The notes beneath the pieces are model-generated. The model was not told the DNA's origin and made no database searches. It saw nothing but the letters and a program-made list of their open reading frames with translations. Positions 1-8,328 of a DNA stretch of 38,818 nt are shown here, in pieces. Position 1 is the first letter of the stretch, and each line of letters begins with the position of its first letter. The DNA is from Acidobacteriota bacterium. GTDB lineage: Bacteria > Acidobacteriota > Blastocatellia > Pyrinomonadales > Pyrinomonadaceae. The DNA is taken from assembly GCA_003222945.1 (NCBI GenBank), contig QHXM01000061.1:1-38818 (forward strand). Reading direction: 5' to 3'. The translations under genes were made by a program, and so were the position numbers.

Positions 1-1142
1 TAAAAGCACAGATGGCCTCGCGCGTGGCCCGGCGTGTGAAGCGCACGCAGGGAGAGGCGCGGCTCGCCCTTGAGTTCTATCAACTCTTCATCTTCGATGA
101 AGCGATCAATGCGAATGGAATCGTCGAGCGCTTCGGCGGTCAAACGGTGCGCGGCAACTGTTACGCTTCCGCCTAAATGTTCTCTGAGAGCATTGACGCC
201 TCCGACGTGGTCCGGGTGCAGGTGCGTCAGAATAATCTCACGAATCTTTCGCCCTTCATTCAAAAGGTCATCAATGCAAGCGGCGAGCGCGGCCTGTTCC
301 TCTTCATAAGGCGAGCCTGGATCAATGATGACCAGTTCGCTTGAGCCTACGATATAACAGTTCGTGTGCGTGGCGGGCGGCTTCGTTGGCGTGCGAACAG
401 GAAAGCAGATGAAGCCGGGAAGAAACTCAATGCGGCGAACGGGCTGCTGGTGCGCCTGCGGGATGGATAAGAATCTTTCGATTAGATCGTCCGTGATTCC
501 GCCCGCCAGAGTTTTCAAAGCATGAAGAACGGGCGGCACAAGTAGAACTTCGGACCGCTCCCAACGCGCAACTGCATCGCTCGCGCGAATCCACTCGCCT
601 GACGCAAGCTCCGCATCGCCCGCAACGTGCGGCTCTTGTTTGGCGGGGCAGTTGACTAGAAAGAACCAAGTGTCGAAGCGTCGCGGGCTAAAGGGCGGCG
701 TGACCCAGCGTCCTGCAAATGTGAAATCGTTTGCGTCCAGATGAAGGCCGTAGTGGTTCAGGAGTTCCGGGAAAGTCATGCGCCCTGATTCAAGATCATC
801 AAGGAGCGATGCGCGTTGACCTTTCGTTAAAGTCTCGCTCCCGCGCGCAATGAGCACGCCGAGTTCTTCAAACAACTCGCGCGCAGCGCAAGCGATCATC
901 GCGGCAGTCTCAGCATCAACGAAATTCTCCACGCGCGTCAACGCATCCGTCGCGTCGCGCTGCCCGCCCGGAAAAGCATGAAAGCCGCCGAGGAAAGCCA
1001 GCCGCTCGCTTCGTCGCACCCAGAAGGTTTCTGGATTAGCGCGGTATGTTCCAGCGCGAAGCAGGATGAGGGCAGCCGCATCTTTCGGCATCGCTGCTTG
1101 CGCAGCAGGCGCTTTCGCTTCAGTTGCAGGGTTAGTGCTCAT
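1..1142 (-). CDS. Nudix hydrolase / metallo-beta-lactamase fold fusion protein (3' end off the left edge)
   Basis: This gene is open at the window edge, so it is missing from the ORF track; I read it from the reverse complement as 380 codons without a stop. Residues about 20-210 form a Nudix domain with FPGG near 57-60 and the Nudix core RELFEELGV near 88-96. The long spacer between the two resembles NUDT19-type enzymes. Residues about 240-380 form a metallo-beta-lactamase fold with HLHPDH at 307-312 and HTPGH at 369-373, the usual metal ligands. Likely activities are hydrolysis of a nucleotide or acyl-CoA-like pyrophosphate and of an ester or thioester; the substrate is unknown. The ATG shares one base with the TAA of the upstream VOC gene (TAATG), which suggests translational coupling. 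No signal peptide is seen, so it is probably cytoplasmic. The domain calls are firm; the joint role is inference. Confidence 0.88.
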   Translation of the reverse strand, partial: MSTNPATEAKAPAAQAAMPKDAAALILLRAGTYRANPETFWVRRSERLAFLGGFHAFPGGQRDATDALTRVENFVDAETAAMIACAARELFEELGVLIARGSETLTKGQRASLLDDLESGRMTFPELLNHYGLHLDANDFTFAGRWVTPPFSPRRFDTWFFLVNCPAKQEPHVAGDAELASGEWIRASDAVARWERSEVLLVPPVLHALKTLAGGITDDLIERFLSIPQAHQQPVRRIEFLPGFICFPVRTPTKPPATHTNCYIVGSSELVIIDPGSPYEEEQAALAACIDDLLNEGRKIREIILTHLHPDHVGGVNALREHLGGSVTVAAHRLTAEALDDSIRIDRFIEDEELIELKGEPRLSLRALHTPGHARGHLCF

Positions 1143-1504
1143 TAGATATTCGGACAGAAGAAGCGAATGCTGTTGCCGTCCGAGTCCTTCAGGTACATCT
1201 CGCGGTTGCCCCACTCTTGATTAATCGGGCCGGTGTCAATGCTCACATTTTTCTGAAGCAGTTCCTCGTGCAGACCGTCAATGTCGTCCACGCGCAGGTA
1301 AACGACGCCGCCGGAAACCGCATCTCCCGAAAAGGAAGAAACGTGCAGACGCACGTCGTCGCGCACCAAGCTCATGTGACATGGGTCAATATCGCCGGAA
1401 GGACGGTAAGCAGACTCCCGGCGAAAGCCCAGATGATCGCAATAGAACTCCTCCGCCACGACGGAGCTACTGACATGAAGGACGGGAATCGCTAACTTGA
1501 ACAT
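1142..1504 (-). CDS. VOC superfamily protein (glyoxalase/bleomycin-resistance-like)
   Basis: A 120-residue protein, the normal size for a single vicinal-oxygen-chelate subunit made of two beta-alpha-beta-beta-beta modules. It opens with FKLAIPVLHVSS and the FYCDHLGF pattern typical of the first module, and ends with the common closing motif YLKDSDGNSIRFF. Proteins of this family bind a metal or a small ligand between modules and act as lyases, dioxygenases or antibiotic-binding proteins. The sequence does not identify the substrate. Its stop overlaps the start of the Nudix/MBL fusion, so the two are probably one transcript. Confidence 0.85.
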   Translation of the reverse strand: MFKLAIPVLHVSSSVVAEEFYCDHLGFRRESAYRPSGDIDPCHMSLVRDDVRLHVSSFSGDAVSGGVVYLRVDDIDGLHEELLQKNVSIDTGPINQEWGNREMYLKDSDGNSIRFFCPNI

Positions 1505-1553
1505 GTGATGCCTCGTTATAGTGGATGGTAGCTTTACTGATTACTGACTCATT

Positions 1554-2240
1554 CTATTCCTGCCATCTGAATCTCTCGCCGTCTCTTCCATTCCAAGGTA
1601 GCCCGCGCATGTGGTAGCCGCCGTTCTCCCAGAAACCTGCCTGATCGTGTTCAAGAAATCGAACGCCCTTGACCCACTTGGCGGATTTCCATGCGTAGAG
1701 TTGTGGGACAATAAGACGAACCGGACCACCGTGCTCAGGTGGAATCGGTTGGCCGTCGTGCGACCATGCGAAGAGTGAGTCTTCCGCCAGGAAATATTCT
1801 ATCGGGAGATTCGTCGTCCAGCCGTAATCGTAGCCGAACGCCACGACAAACTTTGCCTCCGGCTTGACGCCAACGGAGCGCGCAAACACGCGCGTGGAGA
1901 CTCCGCCCCAGACGTTATCGAGCCGCGACCATCGCGTCACGCAATGAAAGTCAGCATAGACTTTGACAGCGGGAAGTTGCATGAACTCATCCAACGACCA
2001 ACTCTGCGCGCGTTCTACAAGGCCATCAACTTCAAACCGCCACGTTGCGAGATCAATCTCCGGCGTTCCGTGAGCATCGAGCACAGGCCACTTGCGCGTT
2101 CTGGTCTGTCCGGGCGGGATTCTGTCCGCGCGCTTTGTGTCCGGGCTGATAATCACATCAGACTCCTGAACCTCTTCGGCACGGCGCGGCTCGCCTTTTT
2201 GATAATCTGGATCGTTGAATAGATTTCCAAGAAAGCTCAT
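1554..2240 (-). CDS. sulfite oxidase-like molybdopterin oxidoreductase (YuiH-like)
   Basis: A 228-residue protein of the sulfite-oxidase molybdopterin fold. The motif FHCVTRWS holds the conserved Cys expected to ligate molybdenum, and the region from RFEVDGLV through GGPVRLIVPQLYAWKSAKW matches the core of small cofactor-only family members without heme or dimerisation domains. The ORF track extends 54 codons upstream, but that stretch reads through an inverted repeat. The ATG at 2240 follows a purine-rich GAGGG about 5 bases upstream and begins the family-like MSFLGNLF, so I chose it. No twin-arginine signal is visible, so it is probably cytoplasmic, as for YuiH. The physiological substrate and electron acceptor are unknown. 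Confidence 0.88.
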   Translation of the reverse strand: MSFLGNLFNDPDYQKGEPRRAEEVQESDVIISPDTKRADRIPPGQTRTRKWPVLDAHGTPEIDLATWRFEVDGLVERAQSWSLDEFMQLPAVKVYADFHCVTRWSRLDNVWGGVSTRVFARSVGVKPEAKFVVAFGYDYGWTTNLPIEYFLAEDSLFAWSHDGQPIPPEHGGPVRLIVPQLYAWKSAKWVKGVRFLEHDQAGFWENGGYHMRGLPWNGRDGERFRWQE

Positions 2241-2250
2241 AAAACCCTCA

Positions 2251-2361
2251 GAGGGGAAAGGGCGAAAAGTGGAAGAGGGTAAGTGGAAAAGCAAACCAGT
2301 AGAGTTTTCACGCCGCGCTTCACCGTTTGCCCTTTTAACCCTTAACCTTTTCCCCCTTTCG
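2251..2361. repeat. heptanucleotide inverted repeat H1
   Basis: Left arm (about 2251-2296) is built from units like AAGTGGA/AGAGGGT; the right arm (about 2324-2361) is its imperfect reverse complement, GTTTGCCCTTTTAACC. It lies between two minus-strand genes. The right arm also encodes the last residues (KGGKG) and stop of the upstream 144-residue protein. Confidence 0.7.
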
Positions 2362-2776
2362 TTTTTCTCTCTGCCAGCCGCATCAACTCTTCCGGCATCC
2401 ATTTGCTGACGCCTTTCTTGAGCGGCTCTTCGATTCCGACCGTTCGGTCGTGCCAGGTGTCAACGGATTGTGTACTGCGTTGCTGTTCGTAATTTTCCGT
2501 CTGCTCAAGGCTGAGCACTATGCCGTTGATTATCTCTTTCCAGTCCTGAAGCTGAATGCCGCGCATGACCAGGGGAAGCCCTGCGGTCCAATCCTCTTCG
2601 GGCGCGCGCGCATCCTGCTCTGGAATCGTCAGGCTGTCTGTGGGCGGGAAGGGTGCGCCCTGATACTCTTTCAGAAGTTGAGCCTTAAGGTCTTTGTAAG
2701 AGAGTTGCGGATTCTCTCTGTGAAACGCTTGCGCGCGGCGGAAAATGTCCGCGACCGTTTGCTGCTCTCGAGCCAT
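2342..2776 (-). CDS. conserved-looking hypothetical protein, 144 residues
   Basis: I do not recognise this family. The product is soluble, with no signal peptide or membrane segment. The N-terminal third (MAREQQTVADIFRRAQAF) is predicted helical and rich in charged residues, a Pro-rich linker follows, and the centre has a hydrophobic helix (DWKEIINGIVLSLEQ). The ORF track starts at 2929, but the first 51 codons cross an inverted repeat and give low-complexity peptide. The ATG at 2776 follows AAGGGA about 7 bases upstream and is the better start. It lies upstream of the YuiH-like oxidoreductase on the same strand, so it may be co-transcribed, although repeat H1 sits between them. Confidence 0.65.
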   Translation of the reverse strand: MAREQQTVADIFRRAQAFHRENPQLSYKDLKAQLLKEYQGAPFPPTDSLTIPEQDARAPEEDWTAGLPLVMRGIQLQDWKEIINGIVLSLEQTENYEQQRSTQSVDTWHDRTVGIEEPLKKGVSKWMPEELMRLAERKTKGGKG

Positions 2777-2850
2777 AGAAGTCCCTTCTTGTGACCTCCT
2801 TCGGAATTTTTCTGCGTGTGATAGAAATACCTTATGCCGGAGCAGAAGAG

Positions 2851-2983
2851 CAAGGGAGGAACGAAGGGATGAAGGATGAGGGATGAGGGATGAATAAGAA
2901 AGGACTGATTTTATGTTTTTTCGATTCATCCCTCATCCCTTCGTCCTCTGCCCTTATTCTCATCCCTGCCTTCCCTCCCTTGC
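2851..2983. repeat. heptanucleotide inverted repeat H2
   Basis: Left arm (about 2851-2898) carries tandem GGATGAA/GGATGAG heptamers; the right arm (about 2922-2983) carries CATCCCT-type complements and ends with CCTCCCTTG, matching the first bases of the left arm. It sits between divergent genes starting at 2776 (minus) and 3059 (plus), so it is not a transcript end. Confidence 0.8.
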
Positions 2984-3058
2984 TTTCGTTCTTCTTTCTG
3001 TTCATCATAGCCGTCAAAGTTTTTCGTCACAGAAACAGGTTGAGAGCGAGCGAGTTGA

Positions 3059-4423
3059 ATGTCTGACGCAACTATTTCCGGTGAAGCAATAACTCTTCAT
3101 TCAGACCAAGCGGCGGGGCAGATGGTTTGTCCCGTATGCGGGCGTGAAGCCGCCCACGGGCTGGTCTCTTTCGAGGCTCTGCCAGACAACCTGAAAGTGA
3201 TGGTTGCGGCGAATGCTCCTCAGGATGTGGACGCTGTTTGTAAGCGCTGCGTTGAGATGTTTGAGCGAGCGCGCGTTCAACTCGAAGAGGATTCGGTCAT
3301 CTTCGAGCAGGGCGGCCATGTTCTCTCCACACCTCTACGGATGGACGCGGACGAACGCTTCACGGGTCGCAATGTAACAATCGCTTTTCTTGATTCAGGT
3401 TTCTACGCGCATCCTGATCTGACAGAGCCAAAGAACCGCATACTCGCCTATCACAGCATAGTCGCGGCAGAGGGCGATAAGACTTCGTTGGAGACGCCAG
3501 ACACCTCTAGCTGGCACGGCATGATGACCTCTGTCGTGGCGGCTGGCAACGGCGAACTCTCCGATGGTTTCTATCGAGGTATTGCGCCGGACTCGAACGT
3601 CGTTCTGGTTAAGCTTGCAAAATCGGGGCGCATTCCAGAAGCGAACATAGAGCGCGGATTAAAATGGGTGATGGCTCATCGCAAAAAGTACGACATTCGA
3701 GTTGTCAACATCTCTGCCGGAGGCGACTACGAAGCGCCTTACTTGCACAACTCTCTCGCTCAAATGGTGGAAGAAGCTGTGCGCGAAGGCTTGACGGTCG
3801 TGTGCGCTGTTGGCAACGCGGGACTTCAGCCCGGTCATCCTGTCTTGCCGCCAGCGAGCGCGCCCTCGTGCATAGCCGTCGGAGGATTGGACGATCAGAA
3901 CTCTCTGGACCGTGCGCGACGCGGAATGTATCGCTCATCTTATGGTCCGACGATTGACGGGTTGCAGAAACCTGAAGTCATAGCGCCGGGCATCTGGGTC
4001 CCTGCGCCAATTCTTCCCGGCACGCCGACAGCAGAAGAGGCAGAGTTGTTTGCCATGCTTGATAATGCGCCGGACGAAGAGCTTCGCGCTCTGATAGAAG
4101 GGAACGCAGGCGTTGATAAGGATTTGGACGAAGCGCGCGACCTTCCTCTTTCTCTGCTCAGACAGTTGATAACGATAAAGCTGCGCGAGGGCAACGTGAT
4201 TAGCGGGCATTACAAGTACGTTGACGGGACATCGTTCGCTTCACCTATTGTGGCTTCCATAGTCACCTGTATGCTCGAAGCGAATCCCGTATTAACGCCG
4301 CAGCAGATAAAACGAATTCTGATTGCGACGGCTGAGCGATTGCCCGGAATCGAAGTTGACCGCCAGGGCTGGGGCGTCGTCTCTCCGCGCCGCGCCGTAG
4401 AAGCTGCGCTGGCCTTAACGTAA
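3059..4423 (+). CDS. S8 family subtilisin-like serine protease with N-terminal four-cysteine module
   Basis: A 454-residue subtilase. The catalytic triad is readable: Asp112 in IAFLDSG, His153 in SWHGMM and Ser392 in DGTSFASP; the oxyanion-hole Asn253 is in AVGNAG. Before the catalytic domain lies a short module with Cys24/Cys27 (CPVCG) and Cys61/Cys64 (CKRC), spaced as in a zinc ribbon. A charged insert of roughly 60 residues (about 322-382) separates the strand after Asn253 from the Ser motif. There is no signal peptide, so the protease is predicted to be cytoplasmic, unlike most subtilases. The start has only a weak ribosome site (GAGCGAG). Substrate unknown. The protease call is firm; metal binding by the Cys4 module is inference. 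Confidence 0.93.
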   Translation: MSDATISGEAITLHSDQAAGQMVCPVCGREAAHGLVSFEALPDNLKVMVAANAPQDVDAVCKRCVEMFERARVQLEEDSVIFEQGGHVLSTPLRMDADERFTGRNVTIAFLDSGFYAHPDLTEPKNRILAYHSIVAAEGDKTSLETPDTSSWHGMMTSVVAAGNGELSDGFYRGIAPDSNVVLVKLAKSGRIPEANIERGLKWVMAHRKKYDIRVVNISAGGDYEAPYLHNSLAQMVEEAVREGLTVVCAVGNAGLQPGHPVLPPASAPSCIAVGGLDDQNSLDRARRGMYRSSYGPTIDGLQKPEVIAPGIWVPAPILPGTPTAEEAELFAMLDNAPDEELRALIEGNAGVDKDLDEARDLPLSLLRQLITIKLREGNVISGHYKYVDGTSFASPIVASIVTCMLEANPVLTPQQIKRILIATAERLPGIEVDRQGWGVVSPRRAVEAALALT

Positions 4424-4430
4424 ACGATGA

Positions 4431-4526
4431 GAAAAGCAGAATTCAGGAGTCAGAATTCAGAAGCCAGAATAAAGACAAAACGGGTTTCATCCTTATCCCT
4501 TCTGGCTTCTGAATTCTGCTTTTCTG
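4431..4526. repeat. heptanucleotide inverted repeat H3
   Basis: Left arm units GAATTCA/GGAGTCA/GAATTCA/GAAGCCA; the right arm TTCTGGCTTCTGAATTCTGC pairs with it. It lies between two plus-strand genes and ends about 10 bases before the ATG at 4536, where I see no Shine-Dalgarno sequence. Confidence 0.8.
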
Positions 4527-4535
4527 CCCTTCCTT

Positions 4536-6296
4536 ATGAACGATTGCCGGTTACATGATGGCTCAGTGGTTATCATCATCGGCGGTGGGCCGGGAGGCTC
4601 AGCTTGCGCTATAAAGTTGTTGCAGGGCGCGGACGAGCGCGGGCTACGGCTTCGCGTGCTGATTTTCGAGGGCAAGGATTTTCAAGTTCACGCTAATCAG
4701 TGCGTAGGGGTGCTATCGCCGCCCGTCGAGGATGTGCTTGCAGAAGAGTTGGACCTACATCTTCCTCACTCTCTAATCAAACGACAGATTTTCGGTTACC
4801 GTCTGCACGGCGCGCGTGAGAATGTTCTGCTCACGGGGCACGGCGCGACCGCCAGCGATATAAGACGGGGGCGAGCGACTTACGCTGTAGAGCGCGCGGA
4901 GTTCGATCAGTTCATGCTCGACCATGCAAGAGAGCTTGGCGCGCGTGTCATTGAATCGCGCGTGACTGGAGTTGAGTTTGTTCGAGGCGAAGGGTTAGAC
5001 GAAGTTCGCGTATATAGTGAATCCGAATACGAGAGAGCAGATGTTGTGGTCGGCGCGTTCGGCCTGGACGAAGCGATGCTTTCGGTCTTTGAAGATGTGA
5101 CGCGAAGAGACGGCCACTACGAGCGTCCGTCTAAGTGGTTGAAGAGTTATTTGACGACGATTGAAACGACGGCGCGCGTTGAAAAGGATAAACTGGGTCA
5201 CATCGTTCATGCTTTTCTTCTTCCGCCCGAATGCCCGCGCATAGAGTTCGGCGCTATAACTCCGAAAGACGATCACATTCTGGTCAACATTGCGGGCGAG
5301 CGCGTCTCTTCATGCGACCTTGATCTCTTTTTGAAGATGCCGCAAGTGCAGGCGCTTCTGCCCGGCTTTGACCCGACGATGATTAACTATTACGAAGGGC
5401 GCTTTCCTTCAAGCCCAGCGCGCGGTGCTTACGGCCATCGTTACGCGCTCGTGGGCGACGCGACGGGCTGGCTTCGTCCGTTCAAAGGCAAGGGCATCAA
5501 CACGGCAATCATTACGGGCGTGCGCGTGGCGGAGACTATGCTCGAACATGGTGTGTCGAAACGCGCGCTTGAGAATTATAGAAAAGGTTGCAGCGATCTG
5601 CTTGGAGATTACCGTTACGGCGTCGCGGTCCGTCGCCTGATGCTTTGGGGAGCGCGGCTCGTCCTCGACCCTATGATTGATGTCGGCAAGACTGATCCTT
5701 TGATGTATGATGCGCTCTTCGATTCGGTTTCGGGGCACGACTCTTATCGCAACATCATCAAGCGTTCTCTGAAGCCGCGCCTTGTCAGAAAAGTCGCCGC
5801 GCGAGTCTTTCAAGGTCTTCGCCATCACCGCGCGCGTAGAGCCAAACGTATGCCGGACATTGTCATTAGAAACATGACCGTGCGCGACATAGACGAAGTC
5901 CTGCGCATAGACGAGAAGATTACGGGTCGCCCGCACGCGGCTTACTACGAGACAAAGGCCGCATCTTACATCAGTCGCGGACCTGATTATTGTCTCATAG
6001 CGGAGCACCGTGATCGCGTCGTCGGTTTCGTTCTAGGCGACGTGCGCGGCTGGGAGTTTGCGGCTGAGTTGTCCGGCTGGCTTGAGATCATTGGCGTTGA
6101 CCCGGACTATCACGGTCAGGGCGTGAGCCGCGCGTTGATGAATGAACTGTTCGCGCGTTTCAAACGGGCAGGCGTAAAGTTGGTCAACACGATGGTCAAC
6201 TGGAACGACGGCGATCTGATTGATTATTTCAGCGCGAACGGCTTTGCACGCGGCGAGTACGTTAATCTGGTTAAGAATCTGGCGGAAGAAAAATAG
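4536..6296 (+). CDS. geranylgeranyl reductase-like FAD oxidoreductase fused to a C-terminal GNAT acetyltransferase
   Basis: A 586-residue two-part protein. Residues about 10-430 form a flavoprotein of the geranylgeranyl reductase/p-hydroxybenzoate hydroxylase type: the dinucleotide motif GGGPGGSACA near residues 16-25, the second FAD-binding segment ALVGDATGWLRPFKGKGI, and internal helices typical of prenyl reductases. Residues about 439-586 are a GNAT domain starting MPDIVIRNMTVRDIDE, with acetyl-CoA motif A in GVDPDYHGQGVSRALM. An internal ATG at 5850 could in principle start the GNAT part alone, but no strong ribosome site was noted. Families of the first part saturate isoprenoid chains or oxidise ring substrates; the acetylated target is unknown. 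The start at 4536 is uncertain because the repeat H3 abuts it. Confidence 0.88.
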   Translation: MNDCRLHDGSVVIIIGGGPGGSACAIKLLQGADERGLRLRVLIFEGKDFQVHANQCVGVLSPPVEDVLAEELDLHLPHSLIKRQIFGYRLHGARENVLLTGHGATASDIRRGRATYAVERAEFDQFMLDHARELGARVIESRVTGVEFVRGEGLDEVRVYSESEYERADVVVGAFGLDEAMLSVFEDVTRRDGHYERPSKWLKSYLTTIETTARVEKDKLGHIVHAFLLPPECPRIEFGAITPKDDHILVNIAGERVSSCDLDLFLKMPQVQALLPGFDPTMINYYEGRFPSSPARGAYGHRYALVGDATGWLRPFKGKGINTAIITGVRVAETMLEHGVSKRALENYRKGCSDLLGDYRYGVAVRRLMLWGARLVLDPMIDVGKTDPLMYDALFDSVSGHDSYRNIIKRSLKPRLVRKVAARVFQGLRHHRARRAKRMPDIVIRNMTVRDIDEVLRIDEKITGRPHAAYYETKAASYISRGPDYCLIAEHRDRVVGFVLGDVRGWEFAAELSGWLEIIGVDPDYHGQGVSRALMNELFARFKRAGVKLVNTMVNWNDGDLIDYFSANGFARGEYVNLVKNLAEEK

Positions 6297-6348
6297 AAAA
6301 GAGCGCGCCGGATATTTTGATGAATGTCTAGGCGCGCTCTTTCTTTTG
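6297..6348. terminator. bidirectional intrinsic terminator
   Basis: Perfect 9-bp stem GAGCGCGCC (6301-6309) with GGCGCGCTC (6331-6339), 21-base loop, a T-rich tract TTTCTTTT on the plus side and AAAA before the stem for the minus side. It sits between convergent genes ending at 6296 and 6364, as expected for a shared terminator. Confidence 0.85.
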
Positions 6349-6363
6349 TCTCAATATCAGATT

Positions 6364-6933
6364 CTACGGCATCGTCATTTTGAACTTATACCAGCCCGAT
6401 TTTCCAAAGAATCTCTCTCCTTCCTGGTCATAGAGCGCCAGGTAGAATTTCAAATCGTACTCGCCGCTCTCTTCCAGATTCAGTGCCGAATAAGGGACGA
6501 AAACTTGGAGGTCGTTATACTGCGCCGGGTCGTACTGTGGCGTGAAATCCGTGTGAGCGCTCACGCCGCCCTCTTTGTCTCTATATTTCGCATCGTTGGC
6601 TTCAATCGGTGAGCCATCATCATTAAAGAAGTAGGCGATCAACCAGCAATTGACATCATATCCATGTCTCACAAGAAACTTGGCGTGGATGCGCATTCCC
6701 TTTTGCCCACCCACGGTCACGTTGTGCACGACACGCGCGCCCTGATACTCAGCCTCCGGGTCATCCAGAGCCGCTGCATTATTCAATGGCGTAATCTCGA
6801 TGCGCGGAGTGTTGCCGGAGGCAAACATCTTCTGCGCCCGGACAGCAGAATTGGGGGCAGCGATTAGAAGCGCAATCAACGCCAGCGCGACGGCGCTCAA
6901 TACTGAGACTCTCAACACTAAATGATTCTTCAT
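6364..6933 (-). CDS. secreted protein of unknown function, predicted beta-rich
   Basis: A 189-residue precursor. The N-terminus MKNHLVLRVSV followed by a long Ala/Leu core and the site VRAQ marks a Sec signal peptide. The mature part includes GMRIHAKFLVRHG, WLIAYFFNDDG and DLQVFVPYSALNL, an alternating pattern that I associate with a domain seen in many uncharacterised secreted bacterial proteins; I cannot name it. The track begins at a TTG (6951); the ATG at 6933 has AAAGGAAAG about 7 bases upstream and starts a clean signal peptide, so I use that. The gene follows another exported unknown on the same strand with a 54-base gap, a likely operon. Confidence 0.8.
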   Translation of the reverse strand: MKNHLVLRVSVLSAVALALIALLIAAPNSAVRAQKMFASGNTPRIEITPLNNAAALDDPEAEYQGARVVHNVTVGGQKGMRIHAKFLVRHGYDVNCWLIAYFFNDDGSPIEANDAKYRDKEGGVSAHTDFTPQYDPAQYNDLQVFVPYSALNLEESGEYDLKFYLALYDQEGERFFGKSGWYKFKMTMP

Positions 6934-6987
6934 CGGTAACTTTCCTTTCAAGCTGATACTTCGTTAAGATTTATCTTTAGTCGTCTC

Positions 6988-7707
6988 TCATGCGCCAAGA
7001 CGCTTCGAGACATCTTCCTCGAACTTGTCGTTGTCAACGTCCTCCATGTATAGCTTCTGCTTTGGAACAACTTTACGGGATTTCAAATCTCTCTTACCTT
7101 TGCCGCGAAAAGTTTCGCGCACGCCGGTCAGATAATTTGTGCTTTCCGTCATCACATCTGTGGTAAGGCGATCAACCGTCCGGTAGTCGAAACCTATGAG
7201 CGCGAACCTCTGCGTCTCAGGTTCGTAGCGGAAGCGATAGGTCAGATCGGATAACTCGCGCGAGCCGTGATCCTGCTCAACGATGAGCACACCTTTCTCT
7301 ATCTTGACGTTGGCGGGCGATTCCACTACGCCGTAAAAAGCTCCGCCGCAACGAGTGCATTGCAGAAGGCTATCGGTGACGGCGGCGCGCCAGAGCTTCC
7401 CCTCTTTGTTCCGCAAGACGATGACGAGCGCACGCTGGCGCTCCGTAGCCGTATCGTCTTTATCTTTGGCGGGCTTGTCCTCCACAAGTTTAAGCGCGTA
7501 GTCGGGCACAGTATCGCCGTTCAAATCTCCCGCGACCTGCTCTTCGATTTTCCATCCCGCCGGAACAAAATTATTAACAGCGCCTGCAACAGCAGGAATG
7601 CTTGCTTTATCTATCCTCGCCCTATCTTCCTGCGCGAGCGACCGGGCAGGAAAAATTAGACAAGCCAAAAAGAGAGCCAGCAAAGAAAGAGCAAAGTATC
7701 GTTTCAT
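6988..7707 (-). CDS. secreted protein with FG-GAP-like calcium-binding motif
   Basis: A 239-residue precursor with a Sec signal peptide (MKRYFALSLLALFLACL, cleavage near SLAQ). The segment GDLNGDTVPDYALKL is an EF-hand-like calcium loop of the type found in FG-GAP/VCBS repeats, but only one copy is present. A CTRCGG motif and a basic tail (GKGKRDLKSRKVVPKQ) follow. Function unknown. The start is well supported: AAGGAG lies 6 bases before the ATG. It is probably the first gene of a two-gene operon with the secreted protein downstream. Confidence 0.78.
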   Translation of the reverse strand: MKRYFALSLLALFLACLIFPARSLAQEDRARIDKASIPAVAGAVNNFVPAGWKIEEQVAGDLNGDTVPDYALKLVEDKPAKDKDDTATERQRALVIVLRNKEGKLWRAAVTDSLLQCTRCGGAFYGVVESPANVKIEKGVLIVEQDHGSRELSDLTYRFRYEPETQRFALIGFDYRTVDRLTTDVMTESTNYLTGVRETFRGKGKRDLKSRKVVPKQKLYMEDVDNDKFEEDVSKRLGA

Positions 7708-8023
7708 CTCTTCTCCTTACAAAAGTGTCGAATAGAATTTAGTATGAGAGACAAAAGCTAAAAAGATTGGTGCGCGCTTGCCTTTAGAACGCGCGAGGAG
7801 AGGCATAATGTCCATCAATGTCTAATCAAACGGCCTTCAACAAGATCGTTCGGAGAATACACTTGAACAAGATTTGCGGTCAAGACATTATTGGCCCAAA
7901 CGCAGAACGCTTAAAACATTCTGTCTCTTCCACGCACGCTCGACTCACTAGACATGCGCGACGAGCGTGTGCCACAATCTCGCGCGTCAACCAGTAATGA
8001 AAATAGAATCAGGAGTTATAGAC
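7708..8023. other. 316-base divergent intergenic region
   Basis: It separates the minus-strand gene starting at 7707 from the plus-strand gene starting at 8024. I see no ORF with support. One inverted repeat is clear, CACGCTCG (7935-7942) with CGAGCGTG (7962-7969), which could be an operator or a short hairpin. No T-run follows, so it is unlikely to be a terminator. Promoters of both genes should lie here, but I cannot pick a convincing -35/-10 pair. Confidence 0.4.
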
Positions 8024-8290
8024 ATGCAAGAGAATGAGAATGCGGCAGACGCGTCTCCGGCGAGCGAACAGGGCACAGAGCAGTCGCCGCCAGCAGCGAC
8101 CGAAGAGATTACTTATCATGCCGTCGAAAAGGACGGACAGGTGACGGCCATCTGGGAGATGCGCGGGCGCAAACATGTCAGAACGATTGACCCGCGCTCG
8201 CGTCAGGGGCTAGAGATTCTACGCCTCTACACTGCGGACCAGCAGGACGAGACACCTGCACAGGAAGCAGGCGAAGCTTCTTCCACATAA
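8024..8290 (+). CDS. small acidic hypothetical protein, 88 residues
   Basis: Unrecognised. The first third is a low-complexity Glu/Ala/Ser/Pro stretch, followed by a compact segment EITYHAVEKDGQVTAIWEMR with alternating hydrophobics (probable small beta sheet), then IDPRSRQGLEILRLYTAD and another acidic tail. No signal peptide. The track starts at 7967, but AGGAG lies 8 bases before the ATG at 8024, which I prefer. It stands alone between a divergent exported-protein operon and a convergent dehydrogenase gene. Confidence 0.65.
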   Translation: MQENENAADASPASEQGTEQSPPAATEEITYHAVEKDGQVTAIWEMRGRKHVRTIDPRSRQGLEILRLYTADQQDETPAQEAGEASST

Positions 8291-8328
8291 AAAGGTTTCC
8301 GGTACGAAATCTCACCTGAAAGATTACT

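Noticed and set aside
2777-2929. 51-codon N-terminal extension of the 144-residue protein
   Set aside because: It translates repeat H2 and low-complexity sequence; the ATG at 2776 has a ribosome site.
5409-6008. 199-residue minus-strand ORF
   Set aside because: Antisense to the flavoprotein/GNAT gene, no family resemblance and no ribosome site.
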